DNA from: Chloroflexi bacterium TSY
GTDB lineage: Bacteria > Chloroflexota > Anaerolineae > Caldilineales > Caldilineaceae
DNA: 57,357 bases
NCBI GenBank assembly: GCA_019217005.1
Contig: JAHBNG010000097.1
Span: forward strand, 1-57,357
Direction of reading: 5' to 3'
The notes beneath the pieces are model-generated. The model was not told the DNA's origin, did not search any database, and saw only the letters and a program-made list of their open reading frames with translations. Both the position numbers and the translations under genes were made by a program. Of this stretch, positions 27,631-37,897 are shown piece after piece; position 1 is the stretch's first letter; each line of letters opens with the position of its first letter.

Positions 27631-28013
27631 CTTGGACCTCCTCTCCCGTATCGCCTGAGCTCCTCAACTTTGGACGCTGTTTTCCGTTTTCCTGTTATGG
27701 CACTCGAGGTGCTGCACGCTTTCGACGTTGCACGGCGTCGACCTGGCGGACTGTCCGGGAAGGGCGGTCGCACCGCTCGAAGAGGTTGGTCCTTTTTGCC
27801 AGGTCGAGAGTCCAATAAGTTTCGGCTTTCCTTGCTTTTGCCTTCCCTTATTTTATCTCCCTTTCCTATATTACCTAACAGGAAGGGGTCACATGTGGTT
27901 TCGATTGCGGTACGATTCTTGACCCCTTCCGGGAAGCTCGGATCTATCCAACCGCTACTTATTGAGAAGGTACTACCGCTCCAATTTATCGTCAATAACC
28001 AATCGATAACTGT

Positions 28014-29472
28014 CACCTTATTTTTGCGCAACGAGAGCGTGATTCTATTCGTTCATGCAACTAGAGGGGGTTTCTAATCGGCCTCTAGATAGGATTTCAA
28101 GCAAATCAGAAGGTCACGAGAATAAGGATGTGAACTTAGCAGGTCAATCCGTGAAAGTGAGCCGTTCTGAAAAGAGAGAAAACCAGGTATTTGTAATAGA
28201 TCTCGAACAATTCGTTTCTGCCGGAAAGGTTCAAATCTAGTATCCACGAGAGCTTGCTGATGGAAATGGCCTATCAAATTATGCGCCAAATCAGCCAAAA
28301 GGATAAGAGATTTTTGAGCTAGAAATAGGGTCTTGCGACGAGAAGCTAAGTAACCCCATTTTATCATTACGGAATTGTTCGATTTCAGCCGCACCTCGAT
28401 TGTCATAATATGAAATGAAGTGACGCTTGGATGGCAATTTGATGGTCGAAATGTAGTAACTGACACAAATTTGCTCGTTTTTCACTCTTTTTGAGAAAAA
28501 TGCGTACAGGGCGATTAAACTTGATAGGGATGGAATTTCAGCCAGAAAGACGTCACCGCAAGGATCCCATCGAGTCACCTGTTGCGCCCACAGATGGGCA
28601 CGACGGTTGGAGTTGCCCTTCATCATAAATTGATAGTTGCGGTTGAGCAGCCACCGAATATTTTCACTACCTGCACCGCCATCGGTGCGCCAGACGACTC
28701 GCTCGCGTTTTTTCTCGTCTAACTCTAATGAACTTTCCGTGGCAAGCACGGCTGGCTGAAACGATGGAGCTGTATGCTGACTCCTGGATAGAGGTCTGAC
28801 CAAACCGTTTCATGGTATTTAACCGAACTTACACGGACCAATTGGCGTCCCGTTGCGTTTTTTTGCCGCTAAAATAGCCTTTTTGACTTTTCTGTGCCTT
28901 TTGCCGCATGGTAATCCGGATAGGTCAAAGTCTAACCACAAGAACCCTCGCCAATCGTGGTTGTGTATTTGGCTTAGAGGTTTGCAGATTTCGCTGACCG
29001 CACTCTACCGATATTCATTAGAGTTAGGCGTCTAATGTACGAGACATATTTGATTGCTCACTAAGCTGCTCCATCCCATAAATTTCGCAAGGAGTCTTTC
29101 TGGTCTGACCTTTGTATTGAACTCAGTCAGCGTTGCGCAACCACATAATATGCTAACCAGCACCTGTTCCAACTTACTTGCTGGTGTATATTCATACGTT
29201 TTGACCGGTATTTCGATCTTCTTCAACGCAGTTAGCACTTTCTCTTGATGGTAGTGTGCCAGCAACGCAGCTAATGGTGCATACTGAGTATTGCTGATCT
29301 CGTTCGTTAGTCCGAATTCTATTGCCATGAATGCCTCCTTGGATCGGGTATCTCTAATGAATTTCTTTGAGGCTATCCTTTTTTCGGCATTTTGACGAAT
29401 TTGATCGAATAGAATCAGGCTCTTATTGCGTCAACGAATAGAATTCCCTTCCCGTTGCGCAAAAATAAGGTG
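28014..29472 (-). mobile_element. decayed IS1380/IS4-like element
   Basis: Bounded by 20-bp inverted ends CACCTTATTTTTGCGCAACG (28014-28033) and the complement (29453-29472). Transposase pieces on the minus strand: N-terminal part 29032-29328 (MAIEFGLTNEISNTQYAPLA...), then RTDGGAGSENIRWLLNRNYQFMMKG, YYDNRGAAEIEQFRND and a C-terminal LLSSHPYSRDLLICL ending at 28074. The DGG and YYDNRGAAE motifs resemble IS1380-type DDE transposases. Several frameshifts and an unreadable stretch at about 28810-29030 make it inactive as written. Confidence 0.8.
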
Positions 29473-29592
29473 TAAATTGTTAACGGCTCGATAGATGGAT
29501 GTGCAGTATTTTTTGACATCGTATAAAATGAAGGAATATTCATATCCCGAAAATCGTCGTTCGACCAAACGAAACCATCAGGAGAAATCATC

Positions 29593-30417
29593 ATGTCAAC
29601 GCAATCTCTTACACGCCATCGAACAGATCACGGCGCACGTTGGGCACTCAATAAGCACTATTTGCCGACTCAGTTTGATCTCAATCTGCTGCTGGAATTG
29701 CCCCAAGCGAAGATAGCGGGCTTTCTAAAGAGCCTTCCGACAGAAGGTGTTGCAGACGATCCGCTTTTACCGCCCGTTGAACACAACCAAGAGATCTGGG
29801 CAAGTGGAGTTACCTATATGCGCAGCCGCGAGGCACGCAAAAGCGAATCTGCCGTCGGCGATGTCTATGAACGAGTATACGATGCAGAGCGACCAGAGAT
29901 TTTTCTCAAAGCCATTGGCTGGCGTGCAGTCGGACATGGGATGCCCTTTCGCATCCGTACTGACAGCAAGTGGAACGTCCCCGAACCCGAGTTGGTGCTT
30001 GTCATGAACAGTGCAGGAGAAATTGTCGGTTACACAGCTGGTAACGATGCTTCTTCTCGCGACATCGAGGGCGAAAATCCACTCTATCTTCCTCAAGCCA
30101 AAATTTACAACCAATCCTGTGCAATTGGACCAGAGATTGTCCTGACAGAGGTTAGTGCGCTGAGCGACATCCCCGTTAATCTCGAAATACTGCGTAGCGG
30201 TAAACCAGTCTTTCAAGGTGAGACGCGCACGAGTAATATGAAGCGAAAACTTCAAGAATTGGCTGACTATTTATTTCTCGAAATCGATTTTCCGCAAGGA
30301 GCCTTTTTGATGACGGGCACTGGGATCGTGCCACCCGATGAATTTACTCTTCAAGTTGGTGATATAACAAAAATTACGGTTGGTGCGCTCACTTTAATGA
30401 ATGAGACGCAGCAGTGA
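29593..30417 (+). CDS. FAH-fold protein, likely 2-keto-3-deoxy sugar-acid dehydratase or hydrolase
   Basis: 274 residues, fumarylacetoacetate-hydrolase fold. The central [19 protein letters not shown]...[17 protein letters not shown] and EPELVLVMN...[24 protein letters not shown] are typical; the metal-binding Glu residues fall in VPEPELVL. The [19 protein letters not shown] pattern is close to what I remember for 2-keto-3-deoxy-D-arabinonate dehydratase, which yields 2,5-dioxopentanoate, but 2,4-diketo-3-deoxy-acid hydrolases share this fold. First gene of a set with a Zn alcohol dehydrogenase (36 bp downstream) and mannonate dehydratase, supporting sugar-acid breakdown. ATG follows GGAGAAATCATC. 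Confidence 0.85.
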   Translation: MSTQSLTRHRTDHGARWALNKHYLPTQFDLNLLLELPQAKIAGFLKSLPTEGVADDPLLPPVEHNQEIWASGVTYMRSREARKSESAVGDVYERVYDAERPEIFLKAIGWRAVGHGMPFRIRTDSKWNVPEPELVLVMNSAGEIVGYTAGNDASSRDIEGENPLYLPQAKIYNQSCAIGPEIVLTEVSALSDIPVNLEILRSGKPVFQGETRTSNMKRKLQELADYLFLEIDFPQGAFLMTGTGIVPPDEFTLQVGDITKITVGALTLMNETQQ

Positions 30418-30452
30418 AAAGATGAAAAGATGACGGAGAAAGGACAAACGAT

Positions 30453-31559
30453 ATGGAGATAAAAGCAGCCGTCGTGCATGAACTCAACCAGCTATCAGTT
30501 GAAACGGTCCAGTTGGATCCGCCAGAGACGGGGGAAGTTCTTGTAAGAATACAGGCCGCGGGCGTTTGTCACTCGGATTTACACACCATGCGTGGTGAAT
30601 TACGCGCCAAACCACCAATTGTGCTGGGACACGAGGGCGCTGGCATTGTGGAAAAGGTGGGGACGGGTGTTACTCATGTCGAACCAGGCGATCGTGTGAT
30701 GATTAACTGGTTGCCAGCGTGTAATATCTGCCCCACCTGTCTCGCCGGTCATCCAAGTTTATGTGTCCACTTTCCAAACACAACATTCCAAGGGTTGCTT
30801 CCACCGAACGGTGAGACCCGACTCCGGTCGGAAGATGGGCAAACGCTCAAACATTTTCTCAGTGCGGCAGCAATGGCGGAGTATACCGTTGTTCCCGCCG
30901 CCGGTGTGATTCCGATTCCGGATGATGTCCCCTTTGATGTGGCCGCGATTATTGGCTGTGCCGTCATGACAGGCGTTGGAGCAGTCATTAACACGGCCAT
31001 GGCTCAAGCTGGTCGCTCCGCTGCTGTGATCGGATGTGGCGGCGTTGGGTTGTGCATTTTATTGGGCTGTCAGTTGGCGGGATGTCATCCCATTGTGGCC
31101 GTTGATGTGAAAGAGAGTAAGCTCGAATTTGCTCGTTCGCTGGGAGCTACTTACACGGTCAATGCCAGTAAGGAGGATCCCGTTGCTGCCATACGCAAGC
31201 TGACAAATGGCGGAGCAGACTATGCATTTGATAGCGTGGGAGCACCAGCCACGATTGCACAAGCTCTTCAGTCCGCGGCGGTCTATGGCGCAGCCACGGT
31301 GACCGGCATGCATGATATCCTCAAACCTGTTCCGATTCCGGCTGATGCACTCATTTTCCAAAATAAACGTCTTTTGGGCTCCTTTGTCGGCTCCAGCAAT
31401 CCACAGATCGATTTACCCAAGCTTGTTGAACTCTATCGCGGCGGGCGTCTAGATTTGGATACACTAATCAGCCAACACTATCCGCTAGACAAGGTCTCTC
31501 AAGCATTCGATGATATGGAGATGGGGATGGTGGCAAGAGGTGTATTAGTTTTTGATTAG
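30453..31559 (+). CDS. Zn-dependent alcohol dehydrogenase (class III-like)
   Basis: 368-residue medium-chain dehydrogenase. Catalytic zinc ligands in GVCHSDLHT (Cys) and GHEGAGIV (His, Glu); structural zinc cysteines in CNICPTCLAGHPSLC; NAD-binding VIGCGGVGLCILLG followed by AVDVKESKLEFARSLGA (Asp favours NAD). Cytoplasmic oxidoreductase acting on an alcohol or sugar-alcohol. Lies 36 bp after the FAH gene with GGAGAAAGG before the ATG, so co-transcription is likely; the substrate is probably an intermediate of sugar-acid catabolism (inference). Confidence 0.92.
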   Translation: MEIKAAVVHELNQLSVETVQLDPPETGEVLVRIQAAGVCHSDLHTMRGELRAKPPIVLGHEGAGIVEKVGTGVTHVEPGDRVMINWLPACNICPTCLAGHPSLCVHFPNTTFQGLLPPNGETRLRSEDGQTLKHFLSAAAMAEYTVVPAAGVIPIPDDVPFDVAAIIGCAVMTGVGAVINTAMAQAGRSAAVIGCGGVGLCILLGCQLAGCHPIVAVDVKESKLEFARSLGATYTVNASKEDPVAAIRKLTNGGADYAFDSVGAPATIAQALQSAAVYGAATVTGMHDILKPVPIPADALIFQNKRLLGSFVGSSNPQIDLPKLVELYRGGRLDLDTLISQHYPLDKVSQAFDDMEMGMVARGVLVFD

Positions 31560-31644
31560 AACCTATTCGAAAAGTGGTTGTGAGTCCGACTGGCTTCTCG
31601 AGTGAGAATGTATCGTCACAGAACTTTTCGGATAAACACTTAGA
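31556..31644. repeat. repeat O, copy 2
   Basis: Matches 16836-16926 in reverse orientation: TTAGAACCTATTCGAAAAGTGG and a complementary end CTTTTCGGATAAACAC. It begins at the stop codon of the alcohol dehydrogenase gene and separates it from the next gene. Confidence 0.65.
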
Positions 31645-31750
31645 AGGGCAATGTTCTGGGTGCTTGTTCTACTTGAAACAAGATGTTATAGTAACCCTGG
31701 TTGTACAATATTGATTGTCTAATAAACAAGCAAGAGCAGGAGAAATAATC

Positions 31751-32728
31751 ATGATCCAAATTGCCGAAGTGCTCCCCCCGCGTCCAACACCACTCTGGAA
31801 GTTGGTCAAACAGTGTGGCGTTGACCACGTGGTTGGTTCGATGGACTTTAGCGGCGGTCTCGACGTGGCACGCGATGAGCTGCCTTGGGGGTACAACTCT
31901 CTTGTTCGTTTGAAATCGGCTTATGAAGATGCTGGCTTTCGCTTAGACGTGCTCGAGAGTCGCCCTCCCCTGAATAAAGCCAAGCTGGGGCTACCGGGAC
32001 GCGATGAGGAAATTGAGACAGCCTGTGATTTGATTCGAAACATGGGTGCGTTGGGCATTCCTGTCTGGTGTTACGAATGGATGCCTGTCTTCAACTGGAG
32101 CCGGACGTCAACCACGGTTCCTGCTCGCGGCGGCGCTTTTGCCACCGGGTACAACCATGAGTTTATGCGCAATGCACCGCTCACCGAGGCGGGCGTTGTG
32201 ACGGAAGAAGAGCTTTGGGCCAATTTAGAGTATTTCCTCAAGATAGTTGTCCCCGTTGCAGAAGAAGCCAATGTTAAACTCGCCATGCACCCAGATGATC
32301 CGCCCTTGTCACCCATTCGAGGCTTGGGTCGCATTATGCGTAGTGTCGAGCATTACCAACGTTTGGTTGACCTGATTCCTAGCCCCGTCAACGGCATCTG
32401 TCTTTGTCAAGGTAATTTTACGCTGATGACGGACGATCTACCTTCGGTGATTCGAGACTTTGGCAAGCAGGAAAAAATCTTCTTTGTTCACTTCCGTGAC
32501 GTACGCGGAACCCCAGAGAAATTTGTGGAAACATTCCATGATGAAGGACAAACCAATATGCTCGCCTGCATGGAAGCCTATCGAGATATTGGTTTTGAGG
32601 GAGTTTTGCGTCCCGATCATGTGCCAACAATGGAGGGTGACAGCAACGACAACCCCTCATATTCTGCCATCGGACGGCTTTTTGCGATTGGGTATATTAA
32701 AGGATTGCAAGAGGCGGTCTACAGTTGA
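31751..32728 (+). CDS. uxuA: mannonate dehydratase
   Basis: 325 residues from ATG 31751, which follows GCAGGAGAAATAATC; a longer frame from TTG 31715 would cover that binding site. TIM-barrel UxuA family, converts D-mannonate to 2-keto-3-deoxy-D-gluconate. Seen: [36 protein letters not shown] with the metal-binding His/Asp, [18 protein letters not shown], and [14 protein letters not shown] near the end. Somewhat shorter than the E. coli enzyme, as in many non-proteobacterial members. Separated from the alcohol dehydrogenase gene by repeat O, so possibly its own promoter. Confidence 0.92.
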   Translation: MIQIAEVLPPRPTPLWKLVKQCGVDHVVGSMDFSGGLDVARDELPWGYNSLVRLKSAYEDAGFRLDVLESRPPLNKAKLGLPGRDEEIETACDLIRNMGALGIPVWCYEWMPVFNWSRTSTTVPARGGAFATGYNHEFMRNAPLTEAGVVTEEELWANLEYFLKIVVPVAEEANVKLAMHPDDPPLSPIRGLGRIMRSVEHYQRLVDLIPSPVNGICLCQGNFTLMTDDLPSVIRDFGKQEKIFFVHFRDVRGTPEKFVETFHDEGQTNMLACMEAYRDIGFEGVLRPDHVPTMEGDSNDNPSYSAIGRLFAIGYIKGLQEAVYS

Positions 32729-32731
32729 TGG

Positions 32732-33868
32732 TCAATGTCCTTCTGTCTCATAGACTTGCCCCTCCGCTGCCGGAGGGCGAACACGGCCCACTAGACCGGC
32801 AACAGCAACAATTGTGACAAGATATGGCAGCATGCTCACAAAGTGACGTGGTACGCTCCTCAAAAGCTCCAATAGTACACTCTCTTGTGCCGATGTAGCC
32901 TGGCGCGATACCTCCAGCAGCAATTGATTTTGGAGCGCTTGGGTATAACCAAAAAGAAGTGATGCACCCATTGCGCCTAGAGGAGTCCAGTTGCCAAAAA
33001 TGACGGCAGCAAGAGAGATAAAGCCACGTCCCGCGGTCATCCCTTCGTGAAATTGACCAACTGCTTCCAACACAAGAAATCCACCAGCCAACCCAGCCAA
33101 CATACCGCCGATGGTTGTGTTCACATAGCGATAGCGATTGACATTGATGCCCACTGTATCGGCGGCTCGAGGGTGTTCGCCCACCGCGCGGGTCCGAAGC
33201 CCCCATCGCGTATAGAATAGCGCAACATGCACCACACCCACAAGCAGAAACGCCAAAAACGTGATCGGAGGATTCACAAAGAGGATATCACCTAAGACTG
33301 GAATATCTGCTAGAATGGGGATTTGAACTTCGCCAAACTTGCCATGTGCTTCAGCATCCCGATTGAAGAGATAAGAAGTAACGCCAGCGACAACGATAAT
33401 AATGGCAGTACCAGAGATGATTTGGTCCATGCGAAAACGAATCGAGAACGCCGCATGAATAAATCCCATCAGACCACCGGTCAGGAGTGCCGCCAAAACG
33501 CCCATAAAAAGGCTGGACCAGAGAGACCAATCGTTTGTTGCAACTTTGACCACAAATGCACCAAAGGCACCCGCCAGCATCATTCCCTCTATGCCGATAT
33601 TCACAATACCCGAACGTTCGCATAGAATACCACAGAGCGCACCAAGAATCAGCGGGACGCTAGCACGCACAGTGAAGTTCAAAACACTGATGCTAAAAAG
33701 GATGCGCAACCAGGCTACCTCCTGTAATGGAGTTGTATTGACCAATATGGTCAGGACAAGCAGTGCAATGGTGACGCCGATCGAGATGAGGGCAGAGGTT
33801 TTCCAAAAACGGTGAGTAGAAGGCATAAGTTTGTATTGTGTGCTGCGTGGACTAAGGCCGTTCAACAA
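32732..33868 (-). CDS. ABC transporter permease, BmpA-type sugar/nucleoside importer
   Basis: 378 residues, about 9-10 membrane helices. Belongs to the branched-chain-amino-acid/ribose type permease family (YufQ/NupQ-like). Motifs: GIVNIGIEGMMLAGAFGAF near the start and RAVGEHPRAADTVGINVNRYRY followed by AGLAGGFLVLE, the EAA-like cytoplasmic coupling loop. Last gene of the leftward unit binding protein > permease > permease, 21 bp after the previous gene, converging with uxuA (3-bp gap). Substrate likely a nucleoside or sugar; the ATPase is encoded at 50218-51750. Confidence 0.92.
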   Translation of the reverse strand: MLNGLSPRSTQYKLMPSTHRFWKTSALISIGVTIALLVLTILVNTTPLQEVAWLRILFSISVLNFTVRASVPLILGALCGILCERSGIVNIGIEGMMLAGAFGAFVVKVATNDWSLWSSLFMGVLAALLTGGLMGFIHAAFSIRFRMDQIISGTAIIIVVAGVTSYLFNRDAEAHGKFGEVQIPILADIPVLGDILFVNPPITFLAFLLVGVVHVALFYTRWGLRTRAVGEHPRAADTVGINVNRYRYVNTTIGGMLAGLAGGFLVLEAVGQFHEGMTAGRGFISLAAVIFGNWTPLGAMGASLLFGYTQALQNQLLLEVSRQATSAQESVLLELLRSVPRHFVSMLPYLVTIVAVAGLVGRVRPPAAEGQVYETEGH

Positions 33869-33889
33869 ATTAACGATACCATCCCATTT

Positions 33890-35008
33890 TTATCCTCCCC
33901 AACTGCTACTCAACGTCGTCTGTTCCTCCGCCGCCTCTCGGATTACCCGAGTGGGGAAGAGCGTGCGGATGATCAGAGGAGCAGCCACAAAAACGAGGAT
34001 CAGGGCTTGAATCACCTGGATGATATCAGCAGAGACACCAGACTCAAATTGCATTCGAGCGGCACCGGCGTCTAGGGCACCCAAAAGAAATGCGGCAAAC
34101 ACAACGCCCAATGGATGTGCCTGTCCCAAAAGCGCTACAGTGATGCCATCAAAGCCAACTGCCCCTCCAAATTCGGGCGCAAATTTGTGATTGAATCCCA
34201 ACGTTTCAATGCCACCGGCCAATCCGGCTAACCCGCCGGCAATCGCCATCGTCAACACGATTGTCCAATTGACGCGCATCCCAGCATAACGAGCAGCGTT
34301 CATGTTTTCGCCGACCGTACGAATCTCGAACCCCAACGTGGTTTTATAGATCAGCCACCAGATCAAGATCGCAACAAGGACGACGAGGATCACGCCCCAA
34401 TGAACACGATAGGGTGGGCCAAAGATCCAGGGAATCTGAGCGGACAAAAGCACATCGGGTGTTTCTGAAATCGCCCCGGCTGTTGGATCCCACAATGGTC
34501 CAGGTGTCTGCCCTTGAGTACCCCCAGCATAGACTGTCCAACCGGCAAAATTGGCTGCGACATAGTTGAGCATAATCGTGACAATCACTTCGTGTGCGCC
34601 TGTGTAAACTTTGAGTAGCCCGGTAATTGCACCCCAGATCATGCCGCCAACAACACCTGCCGAGAGCGCCAGCGGCAAATGGAGCAGCATTGGCAACCCA
34701 TCAAAGTTAATTCCCACAGCCACCGAGCAGACTGTGCCCATGACAAATTGACCGGACGCACCGATATTAAAGAGACCGGCCTTGAATGCGACAGCCACTG
34801 ACAATCCTGTCAGGATAAGCGGTGTCATCTTACGAATCGTTGTGGCCCACGCTCGTCCCCTGCCAAATGCACCGGCAAAAAGTCCACCATAGGCCGAAAT
34901 CGGATCATCCCCAAAGGCGAACATCACCAAGGCACCAATCACAAGCGCCGTGATGAGTGCAATGGCGGGAATCAGGAGGGGACGTAAAAAACGAACGCTA
35001 TTGGGCAT
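33890..35008 (-). CDS. ABC transporter permease, BmpA-type importer (second subunit)
   Basis: 372 residues, multi-helix permease of the YufP/NupP type: GLFNIGASGQFVMGTVCSVAVG, GAHEVIVTIMLNYVAANF and the coupling loop RTVGENMNAARYAGMRVNW followed by GGLAGLAGGIE. Partner of the adjacent permease; in B. subtilis-type systems the pair forms the channel. Starts 5 bp after the stop of the binding-protein gene. Confidence 0.92.
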   Translation of the reverse strand: MPNSVRFLRPLLIPAIALITALVIGALVMFAFGDDPISAYGGLFAGAFGRGRAWATTIRKMTPLILTGLSVAVAFKAGLFNIGASGQFVMGTVCSVAVGINFDGLPMLLHLPLALSAGVVGGMIWGAITGLLKVYTGAHEVIVTIMLNYVAANFAGWTVYAGGTQGQTPGPLWDPTAGAISETPDVLLSAQIPWIFGPPYRVHWGVILVVLVAILIWWLIYKTTLGFEIRTVGENMNAARYAGMRVNWTIVLTMAIAGGLAGLAGGIETLGFNHKFAPEFGGAVGFDGITVALLGQAHPLGVVFAAFLLGALDAGAARMQFESGVSADIIQVIQALILVFVAAPLIIRTLFPTRVIREAAEEQTTLSSSWGG

Positions 35009-35013
35009 TGCTA

Positions 35014-36078
35014 CTACTGCCCGTAACCTGTAGAGATGCTGCCATCTTCAAGGCCAGCCTTAATCTCGTCCAACTGAGCTTTCACATCATCCGGTACGAT
35101 ATCTTCAAAATCGTGAAAGGGTGCCAGTGCCGAACCGCCAAAATAGTTGCCACTGGTCATCTCCCCACCATCAAAAGCTAAAATCAATTCGCTTACGCCG
35201 GGTGTAATCATCTTCATCGCGCTGGACACTAGACAAGGATGTGCTGCTGGCAACGTTTCCCATTGGTCGGTATCCACACCAATACAGAAGAGACCCTCAT
35301 TGTTCGCAACCTCTTGTAGCGCACCATTGCCAGTAATACCACCAGCTCCAAACACAACATCGGCCCCTTGATCAAGCGCCTGCTTGGCTGTTGCGGCCCC
35401 CCATTCGGGATCGATAAATGCTTGGGAAAGTTCACCTGGATGGTACGTTGAAATAATCTCGATTTCAGGATTGATGTAGCGAGCACCTTCTTCGTATCCT
35501 TCCTTAAAAGCCACCACGGGTGGAACCAGATCTGTACCGAGTACGGCGGCAATAATTCCACTCTCACTCAAATGAGCGGCCAATGCACCAGCCAAGAAAC
35601 CAGAACGATCTTCATTAAAGACAAGACCCACCAAGTTGTCTACTGGCTCCCCCTGAAACTGATCAACTCCAATAAAGAAGATATCCGGATTCTCTGCTGC
35701 AGCCATAGCCGTGGCTTCACCCAAGGCAAACCCAACCGAAACAATGACATCGAACTCTGCATCGACAAACTGCTGAATATTATCAGCATAGTCTTTGGCA
35801 TCTTGGGTTTCAATGAACTTGCAATCTTCGCCTTCTTCCAAACCCAACTCAGCACAAGCAGCAAGTACACCTTCCCAGGCAGATTGGTTAAAGCTGCGGT
35901 CGTTGACACGGCCCACATCGGTAATCAGACCGATCTGAATGTCAGCAGAGGCCATATCGGCAGAATCTGCGGCACTGTCACCCGCAGGGGCCGCGGCAGG
36001 TGCGGCACACGCGCTGAGTACGAGTGCCAAGACCGCAATGGCAATCAAGTTCATTGAATATGAGTTTGTCATACGCAT
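35014..36078 (-). CDS. BMP-family substrate-binding lipoprotein
   Basis: 354 residues. Lipoprotein signal peptide with lipobox LSAC (Cys24), low-complexity Ala/Pro/Ser linker, then a BMP/PnrA-type binding domain: IGLITDVGRVNDRSFNQSAWEG, VDAEFDVIVSVGFALGEATA, GIDQF-like GVDQFQGEP, FKEGYEEGARYINPEIEI, FGAGGITGNGALQEV and IGVDTDQW. PnrA homologues bind purine nucleosides; sugar-binding members exist. First gene of the transporter unit; ATG follows CAGGAGAATCG. No ATPase gene in the unit, which is unusual. Confidence 0.93.
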   Translation of the reverse strand: MRMTNSYSMNLIAIAVLALVLSACAAPAAAPAGDSAADSADMASADIQIGLITDVGRVNDRSFNQSAWEGVLAACAELGLEEGEDCKFIETQDAKDYADNIQQFVDAEFDVIVSVGFALGEATAMAAAENPDIFFIGVDQFQGEPVDNLVGLVFNEDRSGFLAGALAAHLSESGIIAAVLGTDLVPPVVAFKEGYEEGARYINPEIEIISTYHPGELSQAFIDPEWGAATAKQALDQGADVVFGAGGITGNGALQEVANNEGLFCIGVDTDQWETLPAAHPCLVSSAMKMITPGVSELILAFDGGEMTSGNYFGGSALAPFHDFEDIVPDDVKAQLDEIKAGLEDGSISTGYGQ

Positions 36079-36130
36079 AGGGATCGATTCTCCTGATTGA
36101 ATAGGTTTAGACTGGGTATTGCTATAGATG

Positions 36131-36183
36131 AAAATAAATTTGTCTATTTAGCCTGACAAAAATCGTTCAAATTTGATTTTATC
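36131..36183. repeat. short hairpin repeat N, copy 4
   Basis: AAAATAAATTTGTC...CAAATTTGATTTT; A/T-rich arms as in the other N copies, upstream of the transporter unit. Confidence 0.45.
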
Positions 36184-36366
36184 TTTGCATGATTGCAGTA
36201 TATATAGTACTGCTTGCAAGGAAAATTTACTTTTTGCTGATGGACAGGTAAACTTGGACTAATATTGTATCAACAGCGATGTTGAAACTAGCTTTTGATT
36301 GAAGGTTGTCGTTTGATCACTCGAATAGAGCAAGGAACAGCCACTGCTTTTGACACAACAGCACTA

Positions 36367-36449
36367 TATACTTTGCGCTGTATGAAAACCGGAGTTTGTT
36401 TCTCTCGTAGCCCTATGAAGAACTTCGGTTTTTATCACAACCCAGTATA
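36367..36449. mobile_element. miniature element D, copy 3 (uninterrupted)
   Basis: 83 bp from TATACTTTGCGCTGTATG to TCACAACCCAGTATA; shows D without C. A TA duplication is compatible with the flanks. Confidence 0.75.
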
Positions 36450-36541
36450 GTTGATACAAAAGCGTCTGAACATATCAGATGTCAACGGCTTCTACATCAT
36501 GTCGTAAGGGGGGAATGGGTCACGATTAGACATAATTAGAA

Positions 36542-36612
36542 TCGGTATAATGGAATTACCTCAACGTATCAAATTCTAATTTTGATACGTTGAGGTAATT
36601 CCATTATACCGA
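36542..36612. repeat. perfect 32-bp-arm hairpin
   Basis: Arms 36542-36573 and 36581-36612 are perfectly complementary over 32 bp around a 7-nt loop TTCTAAT. It starts with TCGGTATAATGG and contains ACCTCAACGTATC. No T-run follows, so not a typical terminator. A second small palindrome (CACCCAAAATTTGGGTG) follows at 36625-36641. Single copy here. Confidence 0.9.
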
Positions 36613-36638
36613 ATGAGGTAAATGCACCCAAAATTTGG

Positions 36639-36713
36639 GTGTGTACCACAAAGTGTGTAAATGGAGGAGTACTTTGACTGAGCGGTCTTCATTTGCACAC
36701 TTTTCGACACACT
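36639..36713. mobile_element. miniature element E, copy 2 (uninterrupted)
   Basis: 75 bp, GTGTGTACCACAAAGTGTGT... to ...GCACACTTTTCGACACAC. Reference empty state for the nest at 14025-14325. It overlaps the longest possible frame of the next gene. Confidence 0.75.
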
Positions 36714-36743
36714 GTCAAATTTTCGAACGGAAACAATGAAACC

Positions 36744-37715
36744 ATGACTACATCACTCGGTGTACGCCGATCACTACAACAGTGCGCCCAGCCAGACGGA
36801 ACCTTCGCAATGTTGGCCATTGACCAACGCGGTAGCTTGATCAAAGCAATGTCTGATAACAAAGGGACCGAGGCAACATATGCTGAAATTGGAGCCTTCA
36901 AACGTGACATCGTCGGCAACATTGCCCATTACGCAAGCGCCACCCTCATCGATGCGGAATATGGCTATCCAGCCGCAGTCGTCAGCGACAGTTTTCCTGG
37001 TCAGGTTGGTATGCTGCTTGCGCTCGAGAAGAGTGGTTATCAAGGTGACCCAACTCTGCGCCGGACGGAACTCTTGCCAGATTGGAACCCCGCCAAGATC
37101 CGGCGTGCCGGCGCAAGCGGTGTCAAACTTCTTGTCTACTACCGTCCCGACGCCGATAATGCATCCGCGCAGGAGGAGCTAGTTGCCGAGGTGGCCGAGC
37201 AAAGCCACAGAGAGGATCTGGCACTCTTTGTCGAACCATTGCACTATTCGCTTGATGCAACTGTCAAGACTGTACCAAACGCGGAACGACGAGAACTTGT
37301 CATCAAGACAGCCGAGCGATTAGTTCCTTTGGGCATTGATGTGCTCAAAGCCGAGTTTCCTGTTGACATCCAGCAGACCAATGATGAGGTCGAATGGGCT
37401 GATGCTTGTGCGGAATTAAGCGATACGTGCAAAGACACACCTTGGGTTCTGTTGAGCGCAGGTGTCGATTACGACACCTTTTTGCGTCAAGTGAAATCCG
37501 CCTGTGAAAATGGTGCCAGCGGGATTCTCTGTGGGCGGGCCGTCTGGAAAGAGAGCATCACCATGACACCCGCCGAACGTAGTCACTTTTTGCGCACTGT
37601 CTCAGCACCTCGTTTTCAACGCCTGGCTCATATTGTGAGTGCCTTTGCCCGACCCTATACAGATTTTTATCCTGCTGGAAGTGGGGCGGAACTGGAAGGT
37701 TGGTATAAAAAATAA
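36744..37715 (+). CDS. LacD-like class I aldolase (tagatose-bisphosphate/sulfofructose-phosphate type)
   Basis: 323 residues from ATG 36744; a longer frame to 36693 begins inside repeat E and is rejected. TIM-barrel aldolase: FAMLAIDQRGSLIKAM, LIDAEYGYPAAV, and the Schiff-base Lys in GVKLLVYYRPD, then FVEPLHYS, DVLKAEFPVD and LLSAGVDYDTFLRQV. Family members cleave tagatose 1,6-bisphosphate or 6-deoxy-6-sulfofructose 1-phosphate; the exact substrate cannot be read. It stands alone but next to the sugar transporter and sugar-acid genes. Confidence 0.85.
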   Translation: MTTSLGVRRSLQQCAQPDGTFAMLAIDQRGSLIKAMSDNKGTEATYAEIGAFKRDIVGNIAHYASATLIDAEYGYPAAVVSDSFPGQVGMLLALEKSGYQGDPTLRRTELLPDWNPAKIRRAGASGVKLLVYYRPDADNASAQEELVAEVAEQSHREDLALFVEPLHYSLDATVKTVPNAERRELVIKTAERLVPLGIDVLKAEFPVDIQQTNDEVEWADACAELSDTCKDTPWVLLSAGVDYDTFLRQVKSACENGASGILCGRAVWKESITMTPAERSHFLRTVSAPRFQRLAHIVSAFARPYTDFYPAGSGAELEGWYKK

Positions 37716-37897
37716 CTCTGTGGGTCCCAAAGTGTCGGCAAATCGTGCTACAATTAACAGATGGATACCCACTTACAAATTTGAGATTCCAAACGACAAC
37801 TTTAGAGAAAAATGGTGGCTGTCCGGTAAGTGAGGAATCGTCAACGAGCGCAAGATCTTCAAACTACGACAAGAGTCTCAGTAGCTCCAATTTTCCG

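Noticed and set aside
28814..29030. New gene between transposase fragments
   Set aside because: Lies within the inverted ends of the decayed IS; more likely unreadable transposase sequence.
36693..36743. N-terminal extension of the LacD-like aldolase
   Set aside because: The sequence lies in element E; ATG 36744 begins the conserved protein.
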